NCBI GenBank assembly: GCA_003640385.1
Contig: RCAB01000088.1
Span: 1 to 64,000 of the forward strand
DNA length: 64,000 nucleotides
Direction of reading: 5' to 3'
Source of the DNA: Setaria digitata
Taxonomy: Eukaryota; Nematoda; Chromadorea; Rhabditida; Setariidae
Position 1 is the first letter of the stretch. The number at the start of each line of letters is the position of its first letter. Below the pieces are notes generated by a model. The model did not search any database. It saw only the letters and a list, made by a program, of their open reading frames with translations, and was not told the DNA's origin. Below are positions 10,607 through 23,568 of this stretch, piece after piece. The translations under genes were made by a program, and so were the position numbers.

Positions 10607-13600
10607 CTATATATCAGATGAATCGTTTGCGTCTGTATGATCACAGTTCAAACTAGCAATTGCCATTCGCATTGCAGCACGGAAGTTACGGAGACTTCGC
10701 TGGAAACGGCTGAAAAAGTAAATCTCATAAAGAGAAAGAATACTCTGTATACAGCTACATGAAATCTGTTGAATGACATTAATCTCAAATCATATTTAAG
10801 CATATATGTTTCAAAGTTCTGGATATTTTGTTTTTCAAAGCGCGACAACCAATAAAAATCGACGATCAGATGAAGCAATATTAAAAGCAAAACGCTATGC
10901 TGAATCTAGGACTTTTACTCTCAACTTCGAGCTACTATACATTTCAAATAAGCAAAGCTTACGACTGATCCATATTATTGATAAGACTGGCACGAAACGC
11001 GTTTACAACAGTCCTAAAGCATACAAATGATCAGTTATTATTAACAACATGCACAATAAAATATAACATGAAAGATTTATCGAGAGGAAATCACCTTGTT
11101 TCCAGTGACAAGAAGTTTTGCACACTTTCCTCCAAGGCTGTGACATCGATAATAATTTGTGTAGTTTGTACTAAAGAGAGATTTTGTAAATGACTGAGGC
11201 GATCGAGCAACTGATCAAATGTATTCTGTACAGCTGGACTAAGAACCTAAAACAAAAAAAAAAGAAAGCAAGCAAACGTTGAAGTCTTCGAAAGCATATT
11301 AATTTTTACGGTTTTGTCCAGAATTTTTGTGGAAAAAAGGAAGAAAGATTGGAAAAATAATATAGCCAGATTTATTTCAGGAGCCGCTTAATGTGCGCAT
11401 AATATGGATGATGAAGTTTGTGTTATATCATTAAGTGACAAATTGTTCAAAAAACCTGTCGAAAATTGAAGTGATTAAGCACAAATACGGCTTAATAAAG
11501 ATATCAAACACTAGGAAAAAAATTTCAAAATAATTTCCAAATCTTTAATTTTTTAAAGCTCTCCCATTATTAAAATTATATGATTCATTCGATTTCACTT
11601 CAATACTGAAAGAAAAATACCTCGCGCATGAGATGTGGAGCAAGTAAGCATATCTCTGACTGGATAAATATTAAATACATGATAAGTTCTTTTATATAGT
11701 CCGATGCTTCTAAAGCAGTTGAAAGATGAAAATCGTGAAATTCACTCTTTTTATTAATAATTTTGACGGATGACTGGTTACCTGCTTAATGAAAAAGCTG
11801 TGAGAAAAACACAGCGATCCAGATTATTTAAATGTTAGCAGTTTGTGCATAGCGCATTTAAAAAATCGTAAATTTCGGGTTCTACTGTTTAAAAAACGGT
11901 TCATTTATAATAATGTCAAATGATAAACGGAATAGACAATAAAATTAAATATACCTTCGTTGGGTAGATCTTCATAATTAACCGGCTCAAACAGGGAAGC
12001 AAATGTAGCACATTTCATTTGCAAATAATATTTCATCAGGTTTTGCCGAAACACTAGCAATTGACCTTTGCTTTTCTAAAGGGATAATTTCCTTCTTAGT
12101 TTTCGGGATGTTTTTATATTAATAAATATTTCCAGTTTTCAAAAAAAAAAAAAGTAGGAGCAGTGCACATATTTATAGTTTATAGTACTCCACTACACAT
12201 CCAGAATAACACAATCTAAGCTTTAAAGTAGCTATCAGCGCAGTCGTAAGAAGAGAGAATTTTAAAGGGACTCACTTCGAATATGATATCGCCATATTTG
12301 ACATTGTTCTCGGCCAAGCGACGACACATTGCAGGCAAGGAATTACTCAGCACATATTCGATGTTACACATAGCAATAAGTAACTTTCGACTACTAATTG
12401 TTCCTTCACTGAATAAAGCCGGTGGACGTCTCACACCACCTCTATATATTTTACGAAAAGTTCTTAACGATTTATACCAAATTTTATTTTCATGAAATTC
12501 ATTATTTAAATCGAAAAGTCAATACAACATACTTCTTGATGGCACTGTTTTTTATGAATAGCGGATTTACCTGTTATAAATACCAAAATGTCCTTGAGTT
12601 TATTTATTTCTAAATGGTTCGAAAGCCAAACAGTCTACAGCTTTCAAAATAGGTTTAATCCAGCCAAGCAATGAAAATTTAAAGGGGCATTTAATCCACT
12701 TTTAAGCCAATTGTCACAACTCACCGAATTTCAGATTTCAATTTCATATTTTTTCCTTGAAGTAAAATTTAATATACCTAAGCTGTAGAGCATTCTCTAT
12801 ACAATCACGAACCGATGTTAGGATCATCGTGAACAAATCAATTAACATAGAACGAAACCGTTCCCTGCTGAACAAATCCAATTCCCCAACATAATTTGAA
12901 AATGAAAGTATTTGTCGAATTTGTCCCATGCTATCATTCAACTTCAAAAGATGTCATTACGCAAAGATTTTTGAACAAAAGTATGAAAAGTGGTTTTGAT
13001 GAAATTGAAGGAACTTTGCAACCTAGCCAATTAAAGTTACTTCCGGAAATCAAGCTTTCCTTTCCTAAATTACTTTCCTTACTAAATGCTGTAATTTATT
13101 ACATGACTGAAATTAGATTGTTTCTTGTTTCTGTACAGTTAGCAGCATTAAAGTAATGCATAATCAATTGCTGAGTAGTTTCTGCTTTTCTTTTTTTTTT
13201 TGAAGCAACAATCTAAACCTTACCTCTGTTTCGTACAGATCCGGTAAAACGGTTTTTGACAAACCTGTATGCTCTAGTTTCCAAATTTCCCCATTTCCTA
13301 AGTTAATCACTCCTATAATAGAAGTAACAGAGCAGAAATACGAAATTGCATCAAAATGGTGATATTTTTTAATCTGAAGTAATACATATCTACTATATAA
13401 TGAGACTTTATAATTACAAAGACAAACATCACTACATTACCTGAAATCCTCACACACCACATCGCTTACTTAACTCTAAGTCTTATTTGTTCAGATGTTT
13501 GGGGAACTATACACACCTAGTACACAATAAACCAACAAGGACGAAATTCTTCTCCTTGAAAATCCGAAAAAAAAGAAAAGAAAGACTTTAACACAGGGAA

Positions 13601-16600
13601 ACTCGCAATGCTTACCTTGAGTAACTCTCTCAATTACTTTAGATAAGCATTTTAGCCGAATAGTAACACAAAGCTCTAACAGTGGCTGCAGCTGTTCCGA
13701 AGTAAAATTGCAATCCAACATGGAACTTATGCACGACCTGGAAAGATTATGAGTAAGCAACAGAAGACTATCAGCACAACTCAGTCATTCCATAGGGGGA
13801 AAAAAAACAAATCACAAAACAACCTTATAATAACTGCGAAAAAAATGTGCGATAATTCTTAAAGTATATATACATTGTCCTTACCATAATCACCTTGATG
13901 GAATGACTTTCAACTGCAGAATATAATCACTTAGTTATAAAAAATTAAAAAATAAAAAAATATGGGTAAAAGAGAATTTCACGTACCTTAAAATTTTCAG
14001 TGATGAAAACAATTGATGTGTGAGAGGAGCTGAAGTTATAGGTGGCCACTTCGCGAACTGTTCGCTATATTTTTGCAAAACTGATTCCGGCAGAGAATCA
14101 GGTACTAACGCATTTAATATCAGCCATGATGAAACATTAATAGTATTTATGAGCATCTGCTGAAATTATGAACAGAGTCAATGAAATTATCATGTTCTTG
14201 AATAATAGTTATAGAAATTTCTAAAGAAATAGATGTAAGGCCAAGAGTAGAGAATCAGACGGAAATAAAACGTGTCTTTCAGCTTCAATCATTTCCCCAA
14301 AGTTCCTCATTGGTGGAGACAGCTATTTTGAAATAAATGAAGTTGACGGGAATAAAAAATGCCTTGTTAAGCTTTAAAATCAGAAGGACTTCTGGAAAAT
14401 CGCTACCAGTCGTCTTTTAAATTTAAACTGACATTAATATCACAAAGCCGATCAACTGATGTCAAATTTGTGACAGAAGACGAATATATTTGAGAGAGTT
14501 TCCAGAATATCTGTAATTTATCAGTAATAAGGTCCACCACTTCTTGGACAAAGTCGTGCAAATTGTGCGAATTTTCTTCAACCACTGCAACACCAAAAAT
14601 TAAGGGTATCACTTCGTACTTCACTGGTATAACTACTATATTATAATCACAGAACACAGCAACAACATTAAAAAATCATTCTTTTTCAATTCACTACATG
14701 AATGAGATCTTTCTAAAGAAGGAGGATATTGGAATCCCCAACATAACACGAACCTTCACGAATCTTAGAACCTCTATACTTCCACGGATAAATTAGGTCC
14801 AGTTTTTGAAAATAAATGGATTAAAAATAATACATACTTATGTGAATAATCATAAAGAATAATGTAGGTTGTATGAAAATTTTTTGCCAATAACGATAGA
14901 AATTAAAATAAAAATGAATTCGAAATATGTTAAAGTTACTAACGTGAGAATATACTCGACGGGTCTTTCTTGGTACTGCATTGGCCAAACGCTGTAATTC
15001 AAAACATTCCTCAAAAAAATCGTTATTTCCAAAGAGTTATAAATCCAACTTTCAAGTAATACCTAACTTCAGGTGCTTCTTTTGTGTTTGCCATAAAATA
15101 TCTTCTAACCAGCAATGATATGCTGTAATGCAGTCCCATGCTGGATCTGAGTTCGGTTCAAGGACCTATAAATACGATAAGAACATTAACAAAACTGACA
15201 ACTAGTTGCAAGCAACTGATTTATGCTCATTGTGCGCAATTTTTTAAATATCCTTTTTTACAGGACGTTTAAATACAGTCCATATGCACAGATATATAAA
15301 GAGACATAAAAAAAGAAGAAGAGTAACAAACATAACAACCAATACTTTCAGATATTTGATTAGTTTGCTTTGATCCTCAAATGAAGTAGGCATATCGATC
15401 AGACGCTGTTTCATATTTTTCTTAAATAATTCCATTTTTTGATCCAATTCGGCCATAACTGAAATATTTTTCAAATTATTAACTAGAAAGTTATGAACTT
15501 CTAGCAACAAACCAATTCCTGATATATAAAAACTTACCTTCCTTAAATAACGAGACTTCGGTATCCTTGAATAGTGATTTCGCACGAGTATAATCATTGA
15601 GAATTGTTGAATATTCGCCCTGCAATTAATGTTGCAAGCACCATCAACAGAACTTTCACAACTTAATGCGTACTACTTTATTCAATGTAAAAAAAAAAAA
15701 AAAAAAAAGGAAGAATCACGACCTTTGCTAGATTTTGATCAATGGCACTAGACAGAAAGAAAATGAAACGGAAGCGAGTGAGCACTGATAAGGCATTACG
15801 TGTGGCATCAGCGCGGTCTTTCCGTGTTAAAACTTCATGGAATACTGCATTTGCTGTTATATGTGACTCAGCGAGCTAAAATTTACCTTTAAAAATCTTT
15901 GCTGGTAGCAAAAATTTTTCGAAAAAGAGCATAATAGGAAGAGTCACTACAGCATACATCATTTTTCTTATTTCGTAAATACCTAAGAATTTTATGCCTA
16001 TAACAAAGCGGAGGGATTATGATAAGAGCATTTCAATCCTCAATATTTGTATTAATCTTTAGAATTTCATAACTTGAATAAGATATTTGACATGAACCTT
16101 CTCTGAAATATTTTTTGTGAGTGGCCAGCCACGAGTATTCTTTTCCAACTGCACTTTATCATGAAGTGCTGCTAGTGTATCCACGCAGTTAATCAGTGAG
16201 TATAAATTGGCACGATGCAAATCAGAACTATTTTTTTCGCCCTCTTTAGTGCTTCGTGTCAAGTTTATCAATCCTTTTCTAAGATCGGAAAGTCTATAAA
16301 ATATCTGAGAAAGTTATGAGCTATACTAAAGATAAAATTTGTGATATTAATTATATTAAATATATATTAAACCAAGCGAACGACTACTAAACATTTGGAA
16401 AACACTAGTATTCATTTAAAAAGCTGGGGACGCTAGTCATTTTGTAAAACCATTTTGCACAACTATTAATTAAGCTATCGATAATAAGAAAATTGCGGTC
16501 TTATGATTTTCAGGATCCAGATAATTTGACAACCTACTTTGTTTCACGATGATTTTCAAGCAAGTACCAAGCTGGATTGAAATTCTCCATTCGAAGATTG

Positions 16601-17493
16601 CCCGAACCTTCAGGGAACATCTGCATCAACGATGTATGATCCATTTTCTTATGTCTGAAGGAAAGCAACTTTCGACATAAGATAATTTTCAAAATAAACT
16701 TGAAGATCTCTAAACATCAAATTTACAGATGCCCAAAATTTCGAAAATTTTCAAAAAATTTGTTGAAAACAAAATGGAAAATGCAATTTATATTCAATAA
16801 AAAGAACCAACGCTTGAATTTTCAATCCCAATGCATCCAAAGTAGTTGCTGTTTCGGGAACATTACGTATAGCTTCACGATCAGGAACAGTCCTCGTTTC
16901 ATCCACCCAGACAGCACTTTCTTCCAATGGACCAACCTGCACAATAAAAACACGAAATGTCACATTTGAAGTACTTTTCCCCATCGACTTTGTTAAAAGT
17001 ACCACTTCACCAACGCCACGTTTTGCTTGTCCAATGCCTCAAAAATATAACTTATTAATATTTGTAAACTACGAAGTTTCACATTAGCTAATAATTAAAA
17101 AAAGTATTGAACTCATCCGAAATTTAGGGTTCGATAAACAAGATGGCCAGGAAGTTAAACGTTATACAATCATAACAATAACTACAAATTCTATCCAATT
17201 ACTATTGTTGTCATTTGACCTATTTAAATTGTTGGTCTCAAGGCGATGTTTTTATGTAATTGACATTGGTAGTTAAACTTACGAGCTATAATCAGGGAAG
17301 GTGATTTCCATTTCGCTGACATCAAGCAGTCGGTTCCGCAAATGGACAAGGCAACCAAATCTGACTGACTTCTCCCGAGATTTTCACCACGAATTTTGAT
17401 TTGTGTTCCTGGCACTCCTTCTTTCGGAGATAAACCCGTAATCAGTGGTCGAAGAATAGCATCACTAACCGGATGACCATCACCCTCTGTCAT
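10607..17493 (-). CDS. sec-5: Exocyst complex component 2 (SEC5), complete
   Basis: Twenty exons (first 17493-17283, then 17037-16812 and so on to 10709-10607) join with matching phases to exactly 900 codons; the human protein has about 924. SEC5 is an exocyst subunit that tethers secretory vesicles to the plasma membrane and binds Ral GTPase through its N-terminal IPT/TIG domain. That domain is visible at residues about 15-100: ITGLSPKEGVPGTQIKIRGE, SICGTDCL, then VGPLEESAVWVDETR. Later segments (MDHTSLMQMFPEG; LSDLRKGLINLT; WPLTKNISEKV; AVPMQ-free helical C-terminus ending FRAAMRMAIASLN) fit the helical-rod CATCHR fold. All introns are GT-AG and mostly small. The ATG follows an AG acceptor by one base, which decides the start. 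Exon 13 to 14 (13224-12941) was bridged on phase alone. An 86-codon antisense ORF across that intron is not thought to be a gene. Confidence 0.9.
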
Positions 17494-18218
17494 TCTGAAA
17501 TCTCACCATTTCCGATAAAAAAAAATATAAAACTGACCAGGTGTACTGTATACGACAGACTGAAATCATTTTCCTCATTTTGTAGGTTTTGAATTCTTTA
17601 AACATTGAATCCGATTAAAATTAATCTGTTGGTTCTCAAAAGCAACTGCCAATAATAAAACGTAACTGAAAAAAAAAATCGTCTGCGGAGGAATATTACG
17701 TTTAAAAGATAAAGTCCCATCAGTCACTAATACTTGAGCGGCAAGAGTGGTCTGTTACAAGATTACCTAATCTAAATTCCTCAAAGTTCCATGTGAGAAA
17801 TAACACATACTTTTGGACCGTTTCTACACTTTCCACTGCAATGTAACATTAGGCATTTACACGATAATGACCAAGTTCATTACTTGCCTCTAAAAATTAT
17901 GACACTACATTGCTTGCTTCCCCAATAGTCGAATAATACTAATTTCATCGGGTCAGCCATGGAACTACATTCCTCCCGTGTTATTACCGAGCTCCTCTGT
18001 TAACAGAATGAAATTAAATTAACAGGAAAAGATTTAATGGTTTCATAAAACTGAATTCACCAATGGTAAGGTTGCGATGGGTATGTCTTAGGGGGAGTGC
18101 TTAGTTCCGGCTTAGATTGTGTCTGCTTTCCTAATAGAAATTGGGGAAGAAGTAGCTTTTCAGGATGCAACGAATTTAAGGAATTGAACGGTGTTGAGAA
18201 AGATAGGGAGAAAAGGAG
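17494..18218. other. Shared upstream region of sec-5 and the OTUD7 gene
   Basis: About 720 bases between the two divergent starts. It should hold both promoters. Short open frames on both strands overlap around 18057-18275 but show no domain and shadow the first OTUD7 exon. No motif could be assigned with confidence. Confidence 0.5.
17495..17503 (-). promoter_or_regulatory. Putative spliced-leader acceptor of sec-5
   Basis: On the minus strand the sequence reads GATTTCAG, then one A, then the sec-5 ATG. A TTTCAG acceptor one base before a start codon, with no coding exon found upstream, is the normal picture of nematode SL trans-splicing. Confidence 0.6.
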
Positions 18219-21200
18219 ATGGCCAGCCGAGATGTCCTGCTTGAGGCATTCATCGACGAAACGCGAGCTTCGCAAAACATCGCACTTTCCTTTCTCGAAG
18301 GTATTGTTAGCCTACTTGATTGTCGAAAGGGTTTTGCTTGTAAATTGTCATTTCTTTCCATGTTTTTGCTCTCACCCCTCTTTTCATTTTATTTCTCCTA
18401 TCTAATTTTTAGCTCCAAGGGATTTTTCCATTTAATGGTATCGTTTGTGATTTACTTTCACCTCTTTTCTTACGCCATATGTTCATACTATTTTTTTCCG
18501 TATGTATTTTGTGTTAAGGACATCACTGGAATTATGAGAAGTCACTGCAGTACTATTACAATTGGAAAAAAAAGGGAGAAACAGGACCGCATGTTTATGC
18601 CTCGAATTCTTCTGGTATGTGGCAGTATTTTCATCTAAGGTTTTGTTCCTAACTTCTCCTTAAAACTGGAATTATTCTCATAACATGACAGTACGTCGAA
18701 GTATTTGCAGATAAAGTGAATGACTCAGATGCAGAGGAAAATGAAGAATACGAGCAGACTCTGCGTTGGCCATCCTATGCCTTTGTGCTACCAAATTTAT
18801 TTGAACAGCCAGCTGACTTTAGAAATTATTTAGAAAAAGATCTGATTGAAACATCGACTCTTAAGCGGCTTGAAAATTCTGGTTAGATTTTATAGAATAT
18901 TAATACAATTCTGACTTCCATATGTAGAATAAGTGAAAGAGATATCCTTTTTAATTCGCTGGTATTTTCAAATATTTTTACAAATGTTTTCCTTTGGATG
19001 GTATTGAAAATTAATTCCTTTTTTATGAATAAACCCTCAGGTCATTTAAACTGGTGGTGTTGGAATGGCAGTGGGCAACGCATGTGGCCTTTGAGTACGA
19101 CTGGTGATGGTAATTGTCTTCTCCACGCAGCCTCGCTTGGAATGTGGGGTATCCATGATAGGCAGCTGATGTTGCGAAAGATTTTATATGAGATGTTGAC
19201 GAGGTAGTTTTTGGGTTCTGATTCAGTTCACTCTCATAGTCTTCTAGAAGTCAATAGAATTGACTTCAATCTTCATCTTGAGCATTATATTTAATAGCTA
19301 TACTTCGTATTGAATATGCTTACACATAGAACCTTCTGAAAACTTTTTTTTCTTTTAATATTTTTCCTGGCTAATGTGCTGTTCTGTCGAGTTCAGAAAG
19401 TGATTTTCATTTCATATTTCATGCTTAGAATTAAAACTTTGTAGAGGAAGCAGACGCCACATACTTTGGCGACGTTGGCGCTGGACAGAAAGCCAATCAA
19501 ATTTACAATCGGGTCTTGTTTTAACAGATGAAGAATGGCAACGTGAATGGGACAATATTTTGCACATGGCAGCAGCAATTCCGAGGACTTTTACAACTTC
19601 GTAATGTTTAGTTTTATTTTATTTTTTTTTTCGAAAAGTTAGAGAAATCGTTATGGATTTGTTTTGTTTAACTTTCAGCACTCCATTTTAATTTGAAATT
19701 TTCAGAGAAGACGATACACCAGACAAAAGTGATAATGTGGAACAGATTTATGAAAGTCTTGAATCCATTCATGTTTTTGCACTTGCTCACATTCTCAAGC
19801 GTCCGATAATTGGTGCATTCTGTTCCTTTAAAAATGAAGTTTTTGCTGCTTGAATTATGAGAATTTTATATTTAAATGTCGAAAAGTTCTTGAGACTTTT
19901 CAAATCCTTTAATTTACTTAAAAATATTTCCAGTTGTATCGGATACCGTGCTTCGCAATGCTGTCGGTGAAGAACTTTCGCCTATTCCATTTGGCGGAAT
20001 TTATTTACCCCTGGAATGCCCTTCCGACCAGTGCCATCGTTCACCACTTGTTCTTTGTTATGATTCAGCTCACTTTTCAGCTCTGGTTACAATGCGTCAC
20101 ACAGCATCGAACTCTGTACAGCGTAGCTTTTTGAGATTTTTGGTAGAAAATGAAAGAAACGATTAGTTATATTCCTAGTCAGTCACAAAGAATTTTATTT
20201 TTCTTTTTTGTTACTTCAAGTTCGGCTGCTATTCTCAGTACTCTAGCTATCTTGTTAGATACAGAAGAAAATATTTGCTTCACGGCATCGGACTGTATAT
20301 TGAGAATTAGCCTAGTGATATACAGGAATCTCATCATCTGATGGATTTCATTTATTTTTATTTAAAACACAAAAATTTGTTATGTCCTATCTTAATTTTC
20401 AGCTATCATTCCAATCACGGATAAGGACCGCAATTTGCTTCCTTTGCATTTCTCGGTTGACCCAGGGCCGGACTTCACTTGGTTTGTTTCCTTTTTAATT
20501 TTATATTTGTTTCCCTTTTTATTTGACTTCGTTGCTCACGAATGAGACTTTTGTTTGGTTGTAATATATGTAATTATCCTTTATGACTAAATGCATTTTA
20601 GGTGGAAGGATTCAGAAGATGCTGAAATAGCAGCACGTATAGAACTAACAGAAGCTGATAGACTTTCACTTATTTGTGAATATATGGATATCGTTAAAAT
20701 TCAAGTTAGTTTTAGTTGAATAGGGCTGTATAATGTCATTTCTTGTAAAGCTTTTCCACTTGATAAATTCGATTTAGGTTCGCCGATACTCATTTCGACA
20801 TAACTTAGCTGGAGCTGGGCACATGAATGGTGTGGAAGGAAGAAAATCAATGACACTATCATGTGGTGATGTTTTCGTTACTAAAGACCACTCGGCTAGA
20901 TTATTGAGCGAAATAGCGCAACAAATCAAAAAGCGATTCAAAATAGGACGCAAGAAAAAGGTTAAGTATTTCATTCCGAGAATGTCCGAAAGTTTAATAC
21001 AGCTGTATTAAATTGAGATCTAAATGAGCCTTTGTGACTGTCAGTAATAAGTATGTCAATAATACAGCCGCAAAATCTGATTTCAAATTTTTTAAGGTAT
21101 TCTTCGCTATCTATGGTTTCTTCATTAATGGAGATCCTCGAATTTTCGCCAATTTTTAATAAAGCCATATTTTTTCTTCCTTTTTCAAGTGCATTTTTAC

Positions 21201-23568
21201 ACTCTGTTTTCGATGTGCGTTGAACATAGCATTTTTTCGTTCCTGATCAATGCCTGTGGTGGTTAGTGAAAATTTCTTATGAGTATTTCAGAATAAGTCG
21301 GTTAGTACCGAAGAACAGGTGACAGTGTCAGATTTGCGATCTGCGAATGTTGTCATAGCTGCACGGTTACATTCTCATGCTCATCAGTATATGGAGCATA
21401 TGGTGGATAATTATTTATGTTTAGCGAAAGAACGCTTCGAACAATTAAAAAACGTTAGTATTACGTGCTGCTAGTTTTTAGGTGTTTTCTAGTTTCAAAA
21501 ACACAAAAGCAGAAATCTAAGCGTTACTCTTTTTTGTTTCTGTCCACAAACAAGTAAGGTTATAATTGTTTTTCACCTCACGTATAAATAACTGCTTATC
21601 TGACTTTAGAAAAATGCTTTTTTTTTGATTTAAGATTTTAAAAGTAATTCTCTTCAACTGCAGTAATGAACGCCTAGCCGCTAAATCTTCAGTTTTTATA
21701 GACTCCTGGAACGACTTTACGTCAGCGTGCCAGATTATCGCATTCTTTCAGCACTTCATCACTGCTGGTAACCTGCATCAATAAACATTGCCAAAAAGTA
21801 TTAGTCATACACTTATTGTTAAAAGAAATTTTTTAGATATTGAATATATCTGATTATTGCAGTTCATTGTGACTCATTTTACCCCGCTGATTTGAAATTC
21901 TGCTTAATCATTTTCGGAGATTCGTTGTATTTAGTCTTACCCAGCTAGATATAGTAAGATTTATTTTATCGTGCTTCATGTCGTAAAAGCTACTGAACTT
22001 TGACAGATCTAGAGCGTTAAAACTCGTGTAAAACCAGCAAAAAGTGCTCTTTCTCCTGCAGGTGCAGTTATAGCTCATTATGAAAGTTAGGTAGAATTTA
22101 ATGCCGTAATTGCAGAGCGCTTCGCAATCAACGAATTTCTTATGCAACGATTGTTTTGAGTATCAAAAACAGCTGATGGCTTCGTTTGGGTTCATGTTTT
22201 ATCTTTGTTTCTCTGTTTTTATGTATCATTTTTCCGAAGATTTTGTAAATGTTTTGATTGCTGATTTTTGCTTTTTCATAGTTTTGGTAGATTGCTTGAA
22301 AAAAATTTTGTTGATTGCTCAGTTGCAAATTAGATGAGCTTTCACTCGAATTATTTTTCGAATTTCAAATTTCAGATGCTCACAACCAGGACATCTGCGC
22401 TCTCTTCGTTCGTGCCTTTCAACTACCCTACGAAGTCCATCCGATTTATCACCACAAAGATACGGTTCCATTAAGTCCAATACAATGCCGTCCATTACAG
22501 TATCGTCAGTGACCGCTTCTCATATAGACAAAGGGATGAAGAATGCTTGGGACATTTCAGGCCATGACTTAAGTCCTGCATCTGTTCCAGTTGTAGTCGG
22601 TAGTGTTGCTCAAGCTTCGCAATCTCATTTTCCTGATTCAAAACATTGTTCTGAACATACAGCTGCTAGCTGTGAGAGAATCGTCCACACGGTGGCTGTT
22701 CATTATACACATGCGCCATCCGAAAACATTACTGCCAAGTTCGTTTTTATTCTGTTCATATACGGAATTAGGTAATTTCCACGGTTTTCTCAAACTTTAC
22801 TGACCTATTCTCAACACATTTTGACCTCTATACTATATACTTTCATATATCCATTTGCTACACTGTGATGTTTTGCTTCCTCTCAACAACTAGATCATAC
22901 TTAACAAAACTTCATTCAGTTTTTTATTTTTTTTTCNCACGGTTTTCTCAAACTTTACTGACCTATTCTCAACACATTTTGACCTCTATACTATATACTT
23001 TCATATATCCATTTGCTACACTGTGATGTTTTGCTTCCTCTCAACAACTAGATCATACTTAACAAAACTTCATTCAGTTTTTTATTTTTTTTTCAGCAAC
23101 CCCTTTCTCTTTATGTTATCAAGATTGTAAAATCTATTCTGTCGACTTGTAAACTGAGCAGATATCTTATTTTGATTACATGAAAAAGTCCCGTGTTGTT
23201 ATTCAGACGTTCCTTAATCATTTCCTGAGTAGGCTCTCGATGGCTTGAATCGCCTGAACCCTAGCTGGCTAACATGGAACAGCGTCTTCTGCTCGAATCC
23301 TCCGAGAATCTGTTCTGCCATACTGCAAAACTGCTGGCTATTGCCATCCCCATATAGCGACAAATTAGGTATTCTTTTAGGATATTAGTGTTTTCCTTTT
23401 AGGACGAGTAATTTCCTGGATGCGTCGGTTTAATTTAAATTAGTAATTCATTTTTCTTTTTTTTTTTTTTTTTGAACAGTTTATTTGTAAATTTTCAGAG
23501 TTGCATCCGTAGAAGGCGCAAATGGAGTAACACATTACTATATTTCACAGCAAACAGACAGCGGTTAA
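18219..23568 (+). CDS. OTU deubiquitinase, OTUD7/Cezanne type
   Basis: Fourteen exons (18219-18300, 18711-18881, 19041-19203, 19445-19600, 19706-19812, 19934-20122, 20403-20481, 20602-20704, 20778-20960, 21292-21453, 21702-21767, 22116-22189, 22376-22738, 23499-23568) total 655 codons. It should cleave ubiquitin chains; Cezanne enzymes prefer K11 linkages. The catalytic core is clear: [18 protein letters not shown] holds the Asp-Cys pair (about residues 100-120), followed by [22 protein letters not shown] and LKRPII; the catalytic His lies in SAHFSALV. The N-terminus ([20 protein letters not shown]) resembles the start of the Cezanne UBA but is cut short by an acidic stretch. Near the C-terminus [14 protein letters not shown] looks like the second half of an A20-type zinc finger; its first Cys pair is not found. 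The linker is Ser-rich. The final exon ends [12 protein letters not shown]; an alternative last exon is possible at 23097-23130. Confidence 0.85.
22780..23094. repeat. Perfect 157-base direct duplication flanking a single N
   Basis: Bases 22780-22936 and 22938-23094 are identical over 157 positions, separated only by the window's one ambiguous base, N at 22937. Both copies end in the same poly-T tract. This is the signature of a closed assembly gap where two contig ends overlap, not a biological tandem repeat. It lies wholly within an intron of the OTUD7 gene, but the second copy carries the acceptor of the alternative last exon. Confidence 0.9.
23097..23130 (+). other. Alternative last exon of the OTUD7-like gene (candidate)
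   Basis: A poly-T/CAG acceptor at 23096 joins in phase with the donor at 22739 and gives eleven codons ([11 protein letters not shown]) and a stop. The downstream exon at 23499 joins in the same phase and looks more protein-like, so this is either a shorter isoform or a decoy. Confidence 0.3.

Noticed and set aside
10806..11030. 74-codon plus-strand ORF
   Set aside because: It is antisense to the confirmed RTVVNAFRASL exon of sec-5.
13025..13110. Extra sec-5 exon on the minus strand (open frame AFSKESNLGKES...)
   Set aside because: No acceptor of the required phase, and the gene is already full length.
12896..13156. 86-codon plus-strand ORF
   Set aside because: It runs antisense across a sec-5 exon and intron, and the sec-5 model sums to exactly 900 codons without needing it.
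22780..23094. Biological tandem duplication
   Set aside because: Perfect identity with a single N at the junction fits a gap-closing artefact better.
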